From the NCBI GenBank assembly GCA_944321685.1, contig CALUMH010000008.1:24466-88465 (forward strand): a stretch of DNA of 64,000 nt. Reading direction: 5' to 3'. The translations under genes were made by a program, and so were the position numbers. Shown here piece after piece: positions 1 through 9,031 of this stretch. The first letter of the stretch is position 1. The number at the start of each line of letters is the position of its first letter. This DNA is from an uncultured Muribaculaceae bacterium. GTDB taxonomy: Bacteria > Bacteroidota > Bacteroidia > Bacteroidales > Muribaculaceae. The notes beneath the pieces were generated by a model that was given only the letters and a program-made list of their open reading frames with translations, did not search any database and had not been told where the DNA came from.

Positions 1-1820
1 TCGCCAAGCGTGGGCAGTCCGCCGACATTTCCGCCCGGCAATGCCTGTTTCCCTGGCGTAATGTTACCTACGGAATGTACATCTGTACTTCCGGCACCGG
101 TTTCGTCACCGGTTTCATCGATTTGCATCTGCATATACCGGGCATACGACCGCCCCATATAAGCCAACGAGAAATCGGGGCTGAGTTCTATGGCACGTGT
201 AAAATCATCTATCGCACCGGCCGGATTTTTCACCATCATGAAATCCATGGCGCGGGCAAAATAATCGATGGAACGAGCCGACGAAGTTGCCAGCAACCCG
301 TTATAATACTCTATCGACCTGAAATGGGCTTCTATCTGATCCTCATACAAGCGGAACTGCGAATTGGTAAGCAACAACATAAACGGCAACAAGCGCAACG
401 AGTTTAAGTCGGTCACTTCTTTTATATAGTATGTGTTTTCCACAACGTTGTCGCTGCGGTCGTAATACGACAAGAAGAACATAGGCTCAAGATCGATGTG
501 ATAATTAAAATCCTGTATCCGGCCTCGCGTGCGGTTTTCGTATTTCGGTTTTATTTCATTGTCATTTTCCACCGTCAGCAATGTATTGAACTTGTTCATC
601 ACAGCCTCGGGCGACTCCTTGCGTGTTTCTTCGGCTTGCTTTCCGTCATCGCCTTGTGCCAAAGTTTCATCGTTCTCATTTTCTTTTTGCCGTTCCTTGT
701 TTTCGCGACTCAATTCACGGGCTCGGTTGTAATCCTGCTCCCCGCCTGCCATGTCGCCCATCTTGCGCTTGCACTCGCTGCGGGCAAACAACACCGCATC
801 AAAGTCGGGGTAGGTTTCCAGCACCGCGTCAAAATCGGCTATGGCATCACGGTACTGCCCCGTCTCGGAATACAACAATGCGCGGTTATACCGTGCAGCC
901 ATATTGCCGGGGTCGCTGCGAAGCACATAACTGAAGTCATAGATGGCCTTGTTGTTGTCACCCACTTCGGTTCGCAACAAACCACGATTGAAGTGTGCGG
1001 CCATGCTCGTTGGGTCGAGCTGAAGGGCATAGTCATAATCGGCCATCGCACCGAAGTAATCATCTAAGTTGTACTTCATGAACGCACGGTTTATGAAATA
1101 CCCCGAGAAGTGCGGCTCAAGTTTTATCGCCTCGTCCATGTCGGCAAGTGCAGCCTTGAAATCTTTGTTGTAATCCATGTTGATTTCAGCTCGCATGACA
1201 TAAGCGCCCGGAATATTCTTGCTTATCGATATGCTTTTGTCGATATCGGCCATGGCTGCTACCGTATCGTGTTGCTCCATGCGCAGCTGCGCCCGGCCAA
1301 GGTAACCGTTGGCATAACCGGGATAAATCGACAACAACCTGGTATATGTAGAATCGGCCTTGCCATACTCCCCTATTTCGCATTCACTCACGGCCTTGTT
1401 CATCAGGAACACACGATGCTGTGGCATTTGCTGCAATCCTGCTTCATAATCGGCAATGGCACCATTGTAATCTTTAAGCGTCTGCCGCGCAATACCTCGC
1501 ACTTGGTAGGCGTCCACTATGAATGGATTGCGCTCGATAGCCATCGAACAATCTTCCTCGGCACCTTTGTAGTCCTCAAGTTCCAACTTTGCAATAGCCC
1601 GATAGAAATAAGGGTCGGCAAGATAAGGCTTAGCCTTTATTACTTGGTTGAAATACTGTATCGACAAAATGTAATCCTCAAAATACAGTGCATTCCGCCC
1701 AATATTCATCACTTGGTCGGTATTAATTTGCGCATGGCACTTCATGCTGCCGCTCACCATTACAGCAAAAACGGCAACAAGCATGACATGGAAACATATG
1801 TTAATGCGAAACAATTTCAT
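1..1820 (-). CDS. TPR-repeat protein, exported (C-terminus outside window)
   Basis: The reading frame starts at an ATG at 1820 and stays open to the left edge, so at least 606 codons are visible and the end is missing. A signal peptide of about 31 residues ends in CHAQ. It is followed by about ten tetratricopeptide repeats of roughly 34 residues (patterns such as GAIADYEAGL and AAHFNRGLLRTEVGD), a charged linker near residue 380 (RENKERQKENENDE), then a second globular part and more TPR units. TPR arrays are protein-binding scaffolds. In Bacteroidales, secreted TPR proteins of this kind are common and mostly uncharacterised. A well-formed promoter (TTG, 19 bp, TAACTTTG) lies 38 bp upstream. 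The partner is unknown, so I assign no specific function. Confidence 0.85.
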   Translation of the reverse strand, partial: MKLFRINICFHVMLVAVFAVMVSGSMKCHAQINTDQVMNIGRNALYFEDYILSIQYFNQVIKAKPYLADPYFYRAIAKLELEDYKGAEEDCSMAIERNPFIVDAYQVRGIARQTLKDYNGAIADYEAGLQQMPQHRVFLMNKAVSECEIGEYGKADSTYTRLLSIYPGYANGYLGRAQLRMEQHDTVAAMADIDKSISISKNIPGAYVMRAEINMDYNKDFKAALADMDEAIKLEPHFSGYFINRAFMKYNLDDYFGAMADYDYALQLDPTSMAAHFNRGLLRTEVGDNNKAIYDFSYVLRSDPGNMAARYNRALLYSETGQYRDAIADFDAVLETYPDFDAVLFARSECKRKMGDMAGGEQDYNRARELSRENKERQKENENDETLAQGDDGKQAEETRKESPEAVMNKFNTLLTVENDNEIKPKYENRTRGRIQDFNYHIDLEPMFFLSYYDRSDNVVENTYYIKEVTDLNSLRLLPFMLLLTNSQFRLYEDQIEAHFRSIEYYNGLLATSSARSIDYFARAMDFMMVKNPAGAIDDFTRAIELSPDFSLAYMGRSYARYMQMQIDETGDETGAGSTDVHSVGNITPGKQALPGGNVGGLPTLG

Positions 1821-1857
1821 TTGCAACATTTATAACGGTATAAAATTACAGCCGACG

Positions 1858-1888
1858 CAAAGTTAATACTAATAATTCTATGCACAAT
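1858..1888 (-). promoter_or_regulatory. Promoter of the TPR gene
   Basis: On the minus strand TAACTTTG (1865-1858) matches the Bacteroidetes -7 consensus TAnnTTTG. ATTG (1888-1885) lies 19 bp upstream as the -33 element. The start codon is at 1820. Confidence 0.7.
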
Positions 1889-2000
1889 CGGCACACCTTG
1901 TTTTTTAGATTTTTCAACCAACAGGCAATTCTTGGCAAAATAAGCTATAATTTCTTACATTTATGATAATCATACCGCAATCGATAACAAGTAAAATGCG

Positions 2001-2008
2001 TAACTTTG
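2001..2008 (+). promoter_or_regulatory. -7 promoter element of pldA
   Basis: TAACTTTG matches the Bacteroidetes -7 box, with the ATG of pldA 15 bp after it. No clear -33 TTTG is visible. The element overlaps an in-frame TTG at 2006, which argues that translation starts at 2024 instead. Confidence 0.6.
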
Positions 2009-2023
2009 CACAAATTGATTTTT

Positions 2024-2863
2024 ATGCCTAAAAAGATTATATTTATAGCAATTCTTTTAATATCCAACCTGATTGCCGCGGCACAGATTGTCAACAACAA
2101 GGCTGTGGGCAGCTTTAATGCCGACAGCATACGTGCACAGTTTGACAACGGGCCGTATTTCACATTGTTCCGCGACAACTATTTTATTCTTGGCACTACA
2201 CTTGGCGTACGACCGACGAGGACAAACTCGGATGTGAAATTCCAAATAAGCATAGCGCAACGTCTCACCAAGAGCACACTGCCCTTCAACACCTATTTGT
2301 TTCTCACATACTCGCAAAAATGCATGTGGAACGTGTTTGAAGAATCATTGCCGATGCGCGACCTTAACTTCAATCCGGGTATAGGTATCGCAAAATTGCT
2401 TATCGTCAAAGACAAACTGATAGGCAAGGCCATGCTCATGCTTGAACACGAATCCAACGGCCGCGACGGTGAAGATTCCCGCAGTTGGAACAAGGTGTCA
2501 TTTGCCGCAAACATATATATCGACCCGCAATTCATGGTACATGGCAAATATTGGATTCCCATTATCGATGGAAAAAACAATAAAGACATTTTAAAGTATT
2601 CGGGTATATACCAAACGGGGATACAAGTAACGTCGCGCGACAGGCGGTTTGGCATGGCTGTGACTGTTGTAAAAAGGCAAGGGTGGAACTTGAATTGCAA
2701 CTTAATTGTGGAACTGAATTACCGGCTGTTTAAAAAAGACAACCAGTTTCTGTTCCTGCAATATTATAACGGATATGGCGAGAACCTGCTCGATTACAAC
2801 AAATTTCACTCTCGCCTTCGCGCCGGGATTGTCATAAAACCCGATTTCTTCAGCGACTATTGA
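2024..2863 (+). CDS. pldA: Outer membrane phospholipase A (OMPLA)
   Basis: This is a 279-residue beta-barrel phospholipase A1 of the PldA family (PF02253), an enzyme that hydrolyses phospholipids misplaced in the outer leaflet. A signal peptide ends at AAAQ (about residue 21). The catalytic block HESNGRDGEDSRSWN carries His142, Ser144 and Asn156 with the same spacing as the E. coli enzyme. The C-terminal YNGYGENLLDYN block matches the family YGESLIDYN strand. The upstream in-frame TTG at 2006 is rejected because it lies inside the -7 promoter box. A truncated glycosyltransferase-like gene begins 3 bases after the stop and is probably translationally coupled. Calcium-dependent dimerisation is known for the family but cannot be judged here. 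Confidence 0.93.
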   Translation: MPKKIIFIAILLISNLIAAAQIVNNKAVGSFNADSIRAQFDNGPYFTLFRDNYFILGTTLGVRPTRTNSDVKFQISIAQRLTKSTLPFNTYLFLTYSQKCMWNVFEESLPMRDLNFNPGIGIAKLLIVKDKLIGKAMLMLEHESNGRDGEDSRSWNKVSFAANIYIDPQFMVHGKYWIPIIDGKNNKDILKYSGIYQTGIQVTSRDRRFGMAVTVVKRQGWNLNCNLIVELNYRLFKKDNQFLFLQYYNGYGENLLDYNKFHSRLRAGIVIKPDFFSDY

Positions 2864-2866
2864 CCG

Positions 2867-3400
2867 ATGATTGTATATCTCGACAATATCATATTCAGCC
2901 TGCAACCTTCAGGCTGTGAATGCAGCAGGCAGTGGGCAATAATGATACGCCACCTTCTCCCGATACCCGATGTCAAACTGCGTTTCATTGAATACCGCAA
3001 TGCCTGCGACAACGACGAACGCTCCCTCCTCGACCTTGCCAGGCGCGGCCACTTATACTTCATGCGCAACCTGTGGCTCACACGCTACCTTGCCGTGCGC
3101 ATCGACGGATACGACGGCAAGCCTTTCATATTCCATTCCTCGGGTTACAGAATATGCGACAATCCTTGGGCCGTGAACATAATTACCGTAAACGATGATT
3201 TCAAGCCCACATATCACAGGCTAATGTCATTGCGCCGCTGCGACCTTATAACATGTACTTCGCGGCAGGTTTTAAGCCTGCTTCCTGCCGACTGCAAACA
3301 CAAAGCGACAATCGTGTCAACAAAAAAGAGCAACAAAAACATTGCTCTTTTTACCCTTAAAGCATATCGCATGGCAATTCGCCGTCATGGCAACAAATAA
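2867..3400 (+). CDS. Half-length glycosyltransferase-like protein, probably a decaying remnant
   Basis: The 177 residues resemble only the N-terminal half of a GT-B family 1/4 glycosyltransferase. The start (VYLDNIIFSLQPSG), the middle FIFHSSGYRICDNPWAVNII and a following RRCDLITCTSRQVL are recognisable against the family pattern of DNIIFSLQ, FHSSYYR and ADYIICISENT. The family GGISVVW segment is altered to GCECSRQW, and HDFTYE is altered to NDDFKPTY. The whole nucleotide-sugar binding C-terminal domain is absent, and the frame ends inside the tail of convergent rdgB (16-bp overlap). The start is 3 bases after pldA. It cannot be a normal glycosyltransferase. Either the gene lost its 3' half or the short product has another role. 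Confidence 0.6.
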   Translation: MIVYLDNIIFSLQPSGCECSRQWAIMIRHLLPIPDVKLRFIEYRNACDNDERSLLDLARRGHLYFMRNLWLTRYLAVRIDGYDGKPFIFHSSGYRICDNPWAVNIITVNDDFKPTYHRLMSLRRCDLITCTSRQVLSLLPADCKHKATIVSTKKSNKNIALFTLKAYRMAIRRHGNK

Positions 3401-3963
3401 TCCACAAGTTTCTTAACGGCGCGGCCACGATGGCTGATGGCATTTTTCTGCTCATGCGTCATTTCGGCAAACGTCAATCCGCCGCCACCTTCAGGCTCGA
3501 AAATGCTGTCATATCCGAAACCGTCGGTACCTCTCCGCTCGGTTAATATCCGCCCGGCAACTTCACCCTCAAACGTCACTATATCGCTACCTGTGCACAA
3601 AGCAATGACGGTGACAAATCGGGCCCGGCGGTCGGTTTTCCCGTCCATGAGCCGCAACACCTTGTCTATATTATGCTCGCTGTTACAGTCTTCTCCCGCA
3701 TATCGAGCTGAATACACACCGGGAGCACCGCCCAAGGCATCAATCATCAAACCAGTATCATCGGCAAAACAGTCATAACCGTAATGATCCTTTACATATC
3801 GTGCTTTTATAACGGCATTTCCCTCAATGGTGTCGGCATCCTCCACAATATCCTCGTGGCAACCTATGTCGGCAAGTCCCAGCACCTTTATGCATCCGCC
3901 TGCAAGCATTTCCTGCAATTCTCGTAATTTATTCTTATTATTGGTGGCAAAAACTATTTCCAT
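3385..3963 (-). CDS. rdgB: XTP/dITP diphosphatase (non-canonical purine NTP pyrophosphatase)
   Basis: This 192-residue protein belongs to the Ham1/RdgB family, which removes dITP, XTP and ITP from the nucleotide pool as monophosphate and pyrophosphate. Diagnostic motifs are FATNNKNKLRE near the N-terminus, FADDTGLMIDALGGAPGVYSA in the middle (acidic metal ligands) and GTDGFGYDSIFEPEG followed by the SHRGRA tail. The ATG at 3963 gives the family start MEIVFATNN. The TTG six bases upstream is less likely. The gene begins 9 bp after the FadL-like gene and is probably cotranscribed with it. Its 3' end overlaps the convergent glycosyltransferase remnant. Confidence 0.95.
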   Translation of the reverse strand: MEIVFATNNKNKLRELQEMLAGGCIKVLGLADIGCHEDIVEDADTIEGNAVIKARYVKDHYGYDCFADDTGLMIDALGGAPGVYSARYAGEDCNSEHNIDKVLRLMDGKTDRRARFVTVIALCTGSDIVTFEGEVAGRILTERRGTDGFGYDSIFEPEGGGGLTFAEMTHEQKNAISHRGRAVKKLVDYLLP

Positions 3964-3972
3964 AATCAATTT

Positions 3973-5601
3973 TTAAAACCTTATTCCAAGTGTCCAAACT
4001 ATTTGGTTGTCATAATTGTTGATACGAGCCATCGGCGGCAAATCACATCCACCATCGGTATAATATACCGGAGAATAAGCATGATAATCGGTCTGCCTGT
4101 CACGATGAACAAAAGCAAAGTCGGTATAAAAACGTTTATACTTATATCCCAAACCGAATGTTATGTGTTGAATATTATTTTCAGTCTCATAGCTCGCAGG
4201 CATATGTGTTGTATAAACATATTCAAGATTATCACGCACACGGTCGGCCGAACCCGAAGTTTGGTAAGAATATCCGGCACGAATACTGAAGTTATCGGTC
4301 AACCTGTACTCGGCACCCACCTTAAATATATGTGAAGCCTTGTAATAATTGTCAACATCGGTATTCAGGTCGATAAAATCATTGCCATAATCATCTTCAG
4401 CCTCCATCGTCTGGTTGCCGATGTATTCATAATCAAAACTCAAAATTCCACGACCGCCAATCACGGCAGCTGCACTTGCCACAAATCTCCACGGTGTGCG
4501 CAAATTATAATTGAATTCCGATATGTAACCGTCATCGGTAAACATCCTCTCGGCATTAATTATTCCGTCGGCTTCATAATGATAATCGACATCGGCATAA
4601 TATTCGTTACACAGCGAATAATAAGTAGGCGTGTGAAATGCAAACCCCAATCGCAACTCGTTTATAGGCTTGAGGATTACTCCGAGGTTGAAATTAACAC
4701 CCGTTCCTGTGGTACGGCTGTAATTGTGCACCCCATAATCGGCAACACCCCGCCTTATCTCTTCATAATCGTTACCGTCGGTAGGATCGTTGTAAGTAAC
4801 CGACACATATGCATTCTGCAAATTCTCATCGTAATAAGTGTCAAGATTATGCTCTATCGAACTTATGCCGAGGCTCATGCCCCAATATAGCGTATTGGCA
4901 ACATTGCCGCCGAAATTAAATGTAAAATCATCAATTCCGCCCGATTCGAATGTCTCAAACGCTGCAGTTCCTTTTGTGCCATCACCCCAAAGGCCCTGGA
5001 TGCTGTTGTCCACAACATTTGTCACATATGAGTTATAAGCAAGTATGTCCATCCACCCGGCACTGCCGTCAAGATAAGGATTGAACCCCTTGTAATAACT
5101 GTCATATGTCAAATCATCGAGCGAGACACCGCTACCGGCTGTCACTCCTGCCATATAATTGGAGAACGACCCCGACAAATTGTTAATCGTTCCACGGTAG
5201 TGGCGATTAAACGATGCCGCGCGGTTATAAGTAAATCCCCAATTGATATTTGGCATTATGTCGGAATCAAGCCGCATTGCACCCACATAACCGGCATTAT
5301 TGCAATAAAACTTGAAACGGTCGGTGGCGACACTCGAACTGCCACTCTCGGCTGTGGTGCTGCCTAAGTCGAAATCAAACGTAATACCGACATCCGAACT
5401 GCGATATATACCTATACCGCCGGGATTAAGGTTTATAGCCGACAAGTCGCCTCCCAAGGCACCGAAAGCACCGGCCATCGACATATACCGAGCCGTGCCT
5501 CGCATTTCACGTTGCGAGAATTGATAAATATCGAAAGCCGACTGAGCCATCACCGATATCGGCAATAGCAACAGTGAATATGCTAAAATCTTCTTTTTCA
5601 T
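3973..5601 (-). CDS. FadL/OmpP1-like outer membrane transport protein
   Basis: The 542-residue protein has a signal peptide (MKKKILAYS to VMAQ). Next comes the N-terminal signature of OMPP1/FadL/TodX porins in Bacteroidetes, SQREMRGTARYMSMAGAFGA and LSAINLNPGGIGIY, and then a long run of amphipathic beta strands ending in ...LGIRF. FadL barrels move hydrophobic compounds across the outer membrane. The ligand of this Bacteroidetes branch is not known. The ATG at 5601 is chosen over an in-frame GTG at 5607 because it opens the signal peptide. It is probably cotranscribed with rdgB downstream. A hairpin at 5634-5669 separates it from the gene upstream. Confidence 0.85.
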   Translation of the reverse strand: MKKKILAYSLLLLPISVMAQSAFDIYQFSQREMRGTARYMSMAGAFGALGGDLSAINLNPGGIGIYRSSDVGITFDFDLGSTTAESGSSSVATDRFKFYCNNAGYVGAMRLDSDIMPNINWGFTYNRAASFNRHYRGTINNLSGSFSNYMAGVTAGSGVSLDDLTYDSYYKGFNPYLDGSAGWMDILAYNSYVTNVVDNSIQGLWGDGTKGTAAFETFESGGIDDFTFNFGGNVANTLYWGMSLGISSIEHNLDTYYDENLQNAYVSVTYNDPTDGNDYEEIRRGVADYGVHNYSRTTGTGVNFNLGVILKPINELRLGFAFHTPTYYSLCNEYYADVDYHYEADGIINAERMFTDDGYISEFNYNLRTPWRFVASAAAVIGGRGILSFDYEYIGNQTMEAEDDYGNDFIDLNTDVDNYYKASHIFKVGAEYRLTDNFSIRAGYSYQTSGSADRVRDNLEYVYTTHMPASYETENNIQHITFGLGYKYKRFYTDFAFVHRDRQTDYHAYSPVYYTDGGCDLPPMARINNYDNQIVWTLGIRF

Positions 5602-5633
5602 AAGCACATCTGTTTTTTATGGTTATTTTAAAT

Positions 5634-5669
5634 TTTGTGCCGTCACACACACTTCGCGGACGGCACAAA
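5634..5669 (-). terminator. Hairpin after the His/Arg-rich gene
   Basis: An 11-bp perfect inverted repeat (5634-5644 with 5659-5669, 14-nt loop) lies 28 bp after the stop of the minus-strand gene. It lacks a strong T-tract, so termination may be partial and may feed the FadL-like gene. Confidence 0.5.
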
Positions 5670-5696
5670 TGCGTTTCTTAAATCTTTTCCGCCACA

Positions 5697-7106
5697 TCAC
5701 CTGCGGCCACGACCGCCACCGCCGCCACCGCGCATGGCTCCACTGCCACGTGAATATCCACTGCTGCGGGTGGTGCCGCGATAACTGCTACCGCTACGGT
5801 TATAGGTCGATGTACTGCGGTTAGTGCTGCGATAGGTCGATGTGTTGCGACTCCTGCTGTAACTTGGAGCCGTGCCGCGATAAGTCGATGTGCTGCGGTT
5901 AGGACTGCGGTAATACGACGTGCCGCGGCTTGTCGGGCGATATCCTGTCCTTTCAGTGCCCAAAGTCGATGTCGAGGCGGCTGGGCGGCGGTTAAGTTGG
6001 TTGGTTCGCCGCACCGTTGTTGTCGGTCTGCGTGTAGCAGAAGAAACCGAAGGTGTGCGATTAATCCTGTTACTTGTGACGGCATTCACACGGTTACCAG
6101 TTGTTCTTACATTATTTACACGGTTACCCGTAGTCACGGTACCGACACGGTTTGAGGCCAAATTGCCGACAGAAGCATTTACCCTATTTACACGAGCCTT
6201 GTACCTATTAAGCGAATTACCTGTTGCAACACCGCTTCCAACCCTTCTATTTCCGGCCGAAGTTACGGCTTGCCTTCGTACCGGGGTATTTACACGTCCG
6301 CCCACGGTTGCAGGCCTGCGGTTGCCTGCCGCCATCATGCGCCCGCCACCGCCACGTGTTGCTCCTGCGGAATAACCGCGATATCGTCCCGTGTTAGCAT
6401 ACAAGCGACGACCTCCGGCCGAATAATGTCTCGGCGGAGCCGGACGCCACCAATCGTGATAATGATGATGGTGATGATAAGCATAATATGGTGCACACCA
6501 GCCCCATCCCCAATATGGACGATACCATGATGCATAATGCCAATACGGGCGATAGTACCATGGATCGTAATACCATGGGTCGAACCACGGGTCATACACA
6601 CTCACGCCCCACCCCCATGTACCGACTGAAACCGTGGCACCCAACGGGCTGATATATGTCGTTGCGGGAGTACCTACGATAATATTAACATCGGGACGTG
6701 TATATACATACAAGTCAACAGCTTCTTCGTCGGCGCAACTGTCAATGACTTCCGGGTTGTGGAACCGCCTTATGCGTTCGGTGTAACGGAATGTGTCGCC
6801 ATCGGCAAGCACAGTATCGATGCTTGCCGTGTCACTTGTTATCGCCGCATAATGGCGATTATACTCGTCAACATCGCGCACGTCAACCACGCTGCCTTCC
6901 CACCCCGCCGTTTGGTCGGCGGTATAATAGTCGGCAATCATTTCGTCGTCGATTTCCTCCTCAACAGGAGCGGCAGGCGGTGTTGTAACTTCGACAGTCT
7001 CTTCCTCCTGCGAACTGTCGTAATAAATATCATCATAATCTTGCGCCGCCACCATGGCAGTTGTGGCACAAAATATGCTCATCGTTGCAAAAAAGCGTAG
7101 TTTCAT
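5697..7106 (-). CDS. Exported low-complexity protein rich in His, Trp, Tyr and Arg
   Basis: I do not recognise a family in these 469 residues. A signal peptide (MKLRFFATMS to VAAQ) is followed by an acidic segment (SSQEEETVEV, EEEIDDEM). A compact middle domain with VNIIVGTPATTY comes next, then an aromatic stretch (YDPWFDPWYYDPWYYRPYW) ending in a His run (AYHHHHHYHDWW). The last 230 residues are very basic and Ser/Thr/Tyr/Arg/Gly-rich, with loose repeats of the type TYRSTNRSTS, and end in GGGGGRGRR. The ATG at 7106 is set by an AAGGAG ribosome site 9 bp upstream. The charge pattern suggests an envelope protein that binds an anionic polymer or metal, but that is inference. Confidence 0.6.
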   Translation of the reverse strand: MKLRFFATMSIFCATTAMVAAQDYDDIYYDSSQEEETVEVTTPPAAPVEEEIDDEMIADYYTADQTAGWEGSVVDVRDVDEYNRHYAAITSDTASIDTVLADGDTFRYTERIRRFHNPEVIDSCADEEAVDLYVYTRPDVNIIVGTPATTYISPLGATVSVGTWGWGVSVYDPWFDPWYYDPWYYRPYWHYASWYRPYWGWGWCAPYYAYHHHHHYHDWWRPAPPRHYSAGGRRLYANTGRYRGYSAGATRGGGGRMMAAGNRRPATVGGRVNTPVRRQAVTSAGNRRVGSGVATGNSLNRYKARVNRVNASVGNLASNRVGTVTTGNRVNNVRTTGNRVNAVTSNRINRTPSVSSATRRPTTTVRRTNQLNRRPAASTSTLGTERTGYRPTSRGTSYYRSPNRSTSTYRGTAPSYSRSRNTSTYRSTNRSTSTYNRSGSSYRGTTRSSGYSRGSGAMRGGGGGGRGRR

Positions 7107-7168
7107 AACAGCATTCTCCTTTTTAATTCTAATCATTAGATATACAATGTAGCCACAAGTTTAATTTC

Positions 7169-7176
7169 CAAAGATA
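7169..7176 (-). promoter_or_regulatory. -7 box of the His/Arg-rich gene
   Basis: TATCTTTG on the minus strand (7176-7169) matches TAnnTTTG. The start codon is 62 bp downstream. No -33 TTTG at 19-21 bp was seen. Confidence 0.5.
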
Positions 7177-7191
7177 AAATTAGTCATTTGT

Positions 7192-7222
7192 TTTGTTATA
7201 ACAATATAAAGTGGTACATTTG
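7192..7222 (+). promoter_or_regulatory. Promoter of the lipoprotein-DUF5723-dus operon
   Basis: TTTG (7192-7195), 19 bp, TACATTTG (7215-7222) is a full Bacteroidetes promoter. It predicts a leader of about 100 nt before the ATG at 7330. The region is divergent, with the minus-strand -7 box at 7169-7176 only 16 bp away. Confidence 0.7.
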
Positions 7223-7329
7223 TAGCATAATTTGGCATATCTTAACAGCCATAAGGTGAAGTGCTCTGTGCTACAAATAGTATGGGTATGAAACTTATTC
7301 AGTGACTTATTTTTTAATACAATACATAT

Positions 7330-9018
7330 ATGTTCAAATCTACACGTATTTTATCCTGCGCGGTAGCCTTGTCGGCTTTATGCCTCGCTGCCTGCGATGA
7401 AGAGTACGACCTGTCGAAAGACATAAACACCGATATCCAAATCGGCAACCGGTTCAAAGTTCCGGTAGGTCGCACCGACACCATTTATGTGAGCCGTATC
7501 ATCGAAGAGTCGGAAACACTCACCGAAAACAACGGAATTTATGAAGTAACTTCCGACGGGAACACCAACACCGGCATCGATCCTTTCGATGATGTTGAAA
7601 TCCACAATTTCACCCCGGTACTCGAAAACGTGACTATCAATATTCCACAAGGAGCAGTTGCGGGAACCGAAGTCAATGCCGGTTCGGTGAAATCATCGGG
7701 TACCTATAACATCGATGAAGAATTACCTCAAGAGGTTGAAGAACTGTATTGTGCCGGCTTCAAGGGTGGCGCAATATCAACACATTTGGAATTATCGCTC
7801 GGCTCATTATCAGGAGGAGTTGAAGCCGTGACACTTACCAACCTCACCATGACTTTCCCCGACTTTATTCGCCTGGCCGACGGTACAAGCCAATACCACA
7901 TTGATAAAGTGGAACTGAACACCGCACAACAAACAGCATCTTTCACCATCAATATTGAAATGCTTGAAATAGGCCGCGATGAACAAAGCCGCTACATAAT
8001 CGATGGGGCAAACGAACGCAAACACCTTATTGTAACCGAAACAATCGACATTACAGCCGATGCTTCGATAACTCTCGGTGAAAGCACATCGGCTCAAGAC
8101 CTCGAAGTGGTATTTGAATACTATATGGACGATGAAACTGCCAACTTGGAAAAAATCGCCGGAAAATTCAACACCACCGCCAACATAAGCTCGAATATCG
8201 AAATCAACGACATTCCCGACTTCTTGCGCAGCGAAAACACACAATTGTCTCCTCAAGAAGTGTATGTTTACCTTGACCTTGACAACCCGGTAAACATCAC
8301 TGGCAACTTCTCGCTCGACATGACTTCGGCCAATGAAACTCAAACAAGCAACGCCTCGGCAAGCATCGAGGTGCTTCCGGCCGCAATGAATAACATTCTC
8401 GTCTGCAACTTCGATGCTTCGGTACCCGGTTATACCACAGTCAAAGAGCCGTCGCTCGTAAACCTGTTCCAATTTGTTCCCGACAACATCGGAATAAACT
8501 CCGACGACCTCACTCTCACCAGTACCGACAACTCACAAATGATTGAGTTGGGCCGAAGTTATGACATTGCAGCCGACTACCGCGCCGTAGTTCCGTTCAA
8601 GTTCAACAACCTGAACATAGAATACACCGACACCATCGACGACTTGCTCTCAGACCTTGAAGACGTAGCCGACAAAACCGACCGGCTCATTGTGCGCGGC
8701 GTGGGTGTGACAAATATCCCGACCGACTTGGTGACATCGGTGAAACTTTATGACATAAATGGCAACGAACTCGACGGCATCGATGTAGATTTGTCAAAAT
8801 TCCGCTTCACTGCCGCTCCCGATGGTGAAGAATCGACCAACGAACTTGAAATGATTCTTACCGAACGTGAAGGCTCGGACGACCTCGAACGCCTCGAAAC
8901 GATAGTTTACTTTGTCAACGCGGCTTCTACCGAAAACATTACGTTGCGACCCAAGCAATACCTGCTCGTCAAAGATATTTTCATAGAAATACCCGACGGA
9001 ATTAATCTGACACTATAA
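7330..9018 (+). CDS. Bacteroidales envelope lipoprotein of unknown function
   Basis: This 562-residue protein has a type II signal peptide with lipobox LCLAAC (Cys about residue 22) followed by DEEYDLSKDI. That YDLSKDI start and a later 'VPVGRTDTIYVS' segment recur in Bacteroidales lipoproteins that lack a named function. The rest is predicted to be beta-rich, with two immunoglobulin-like looking halves of strand repeats (for example EVYVYLDLDNPVNITGNFSL). It is the first gene of an operon, with the DUF5723 gene following after 13 bp. A role in the outer membrane or cell surface together with that partner is likely but unproven. Confidence 0.7.
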   Translation: MFKSTRILSCAVALSALCLAACDEEYDLSKDINTDIQIGNRFKVPVGRTDTIYVSRIIEESETLTENNGIYEVTSDGNTNTGIDPFDDVEIHNFTPVLENVTINIPQGAVAGTEVNAGSVKSSGTYNIDEELPQEVEELYCAGFKGGAISTHLELSLGSLSGGVEAVTLTNLTMTFPDFIRLADGTSQYHIDKVELNTAQQTASFTINIEMLEIGRDEQSRYIIDGANERKHLIVTETIDITADASITLGESTSAQDLEVVFEYYMDDETANLEKIAGKFNTTANISSNIEINDIPDFLRSENTQLSPQEVYVYLDLDNPVNITGNFSLDMTSANETQTSNASASIEVLPAAMNNILVCNFDASVPGYTTVKEPSLVNLFQFVPDNIGINSDDLTLTSTDNSQMIELGRSYDIAADYRAVVPFKFNNLNIEYTDTIDDLLSDLEDVADKTDRLIVRGVGVTNIPTDLVTSVKLYDINGNELDGIDVDLSKFRFTAAPDGEESTNELEMILTEREGSDDLERLETIVYFVNAASTENITLRPKQYLLVKDIFIEIPDGINLTL

Positions 9019-9031
9019 CACCCCCGAAATC

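Noticed and set aside
498..1835. Plus-strand frames in the first 2 kb
   Set aside because: They are shadows of the minus-strand TPR gene, which runs off the left edge. Translation of the minus strand gives a signal peptide and clear repeats.
2006..2023. TTG start for pldA
   Set aside because: The TTG lies within the -7 box TAACTTTG. The ATG at 2024 starts a good signal peptide.
5760..6340. Repeated CGATAAGTCGATGTGCTGCGG-like DNA in the basic tail as a repeat array
   Set aside because: The similarity follows from repeated coding of Thr-Tyr-Arg-Ser type residues. Units vary in length and sequence, so I treat it as low-complexity coding DNA.
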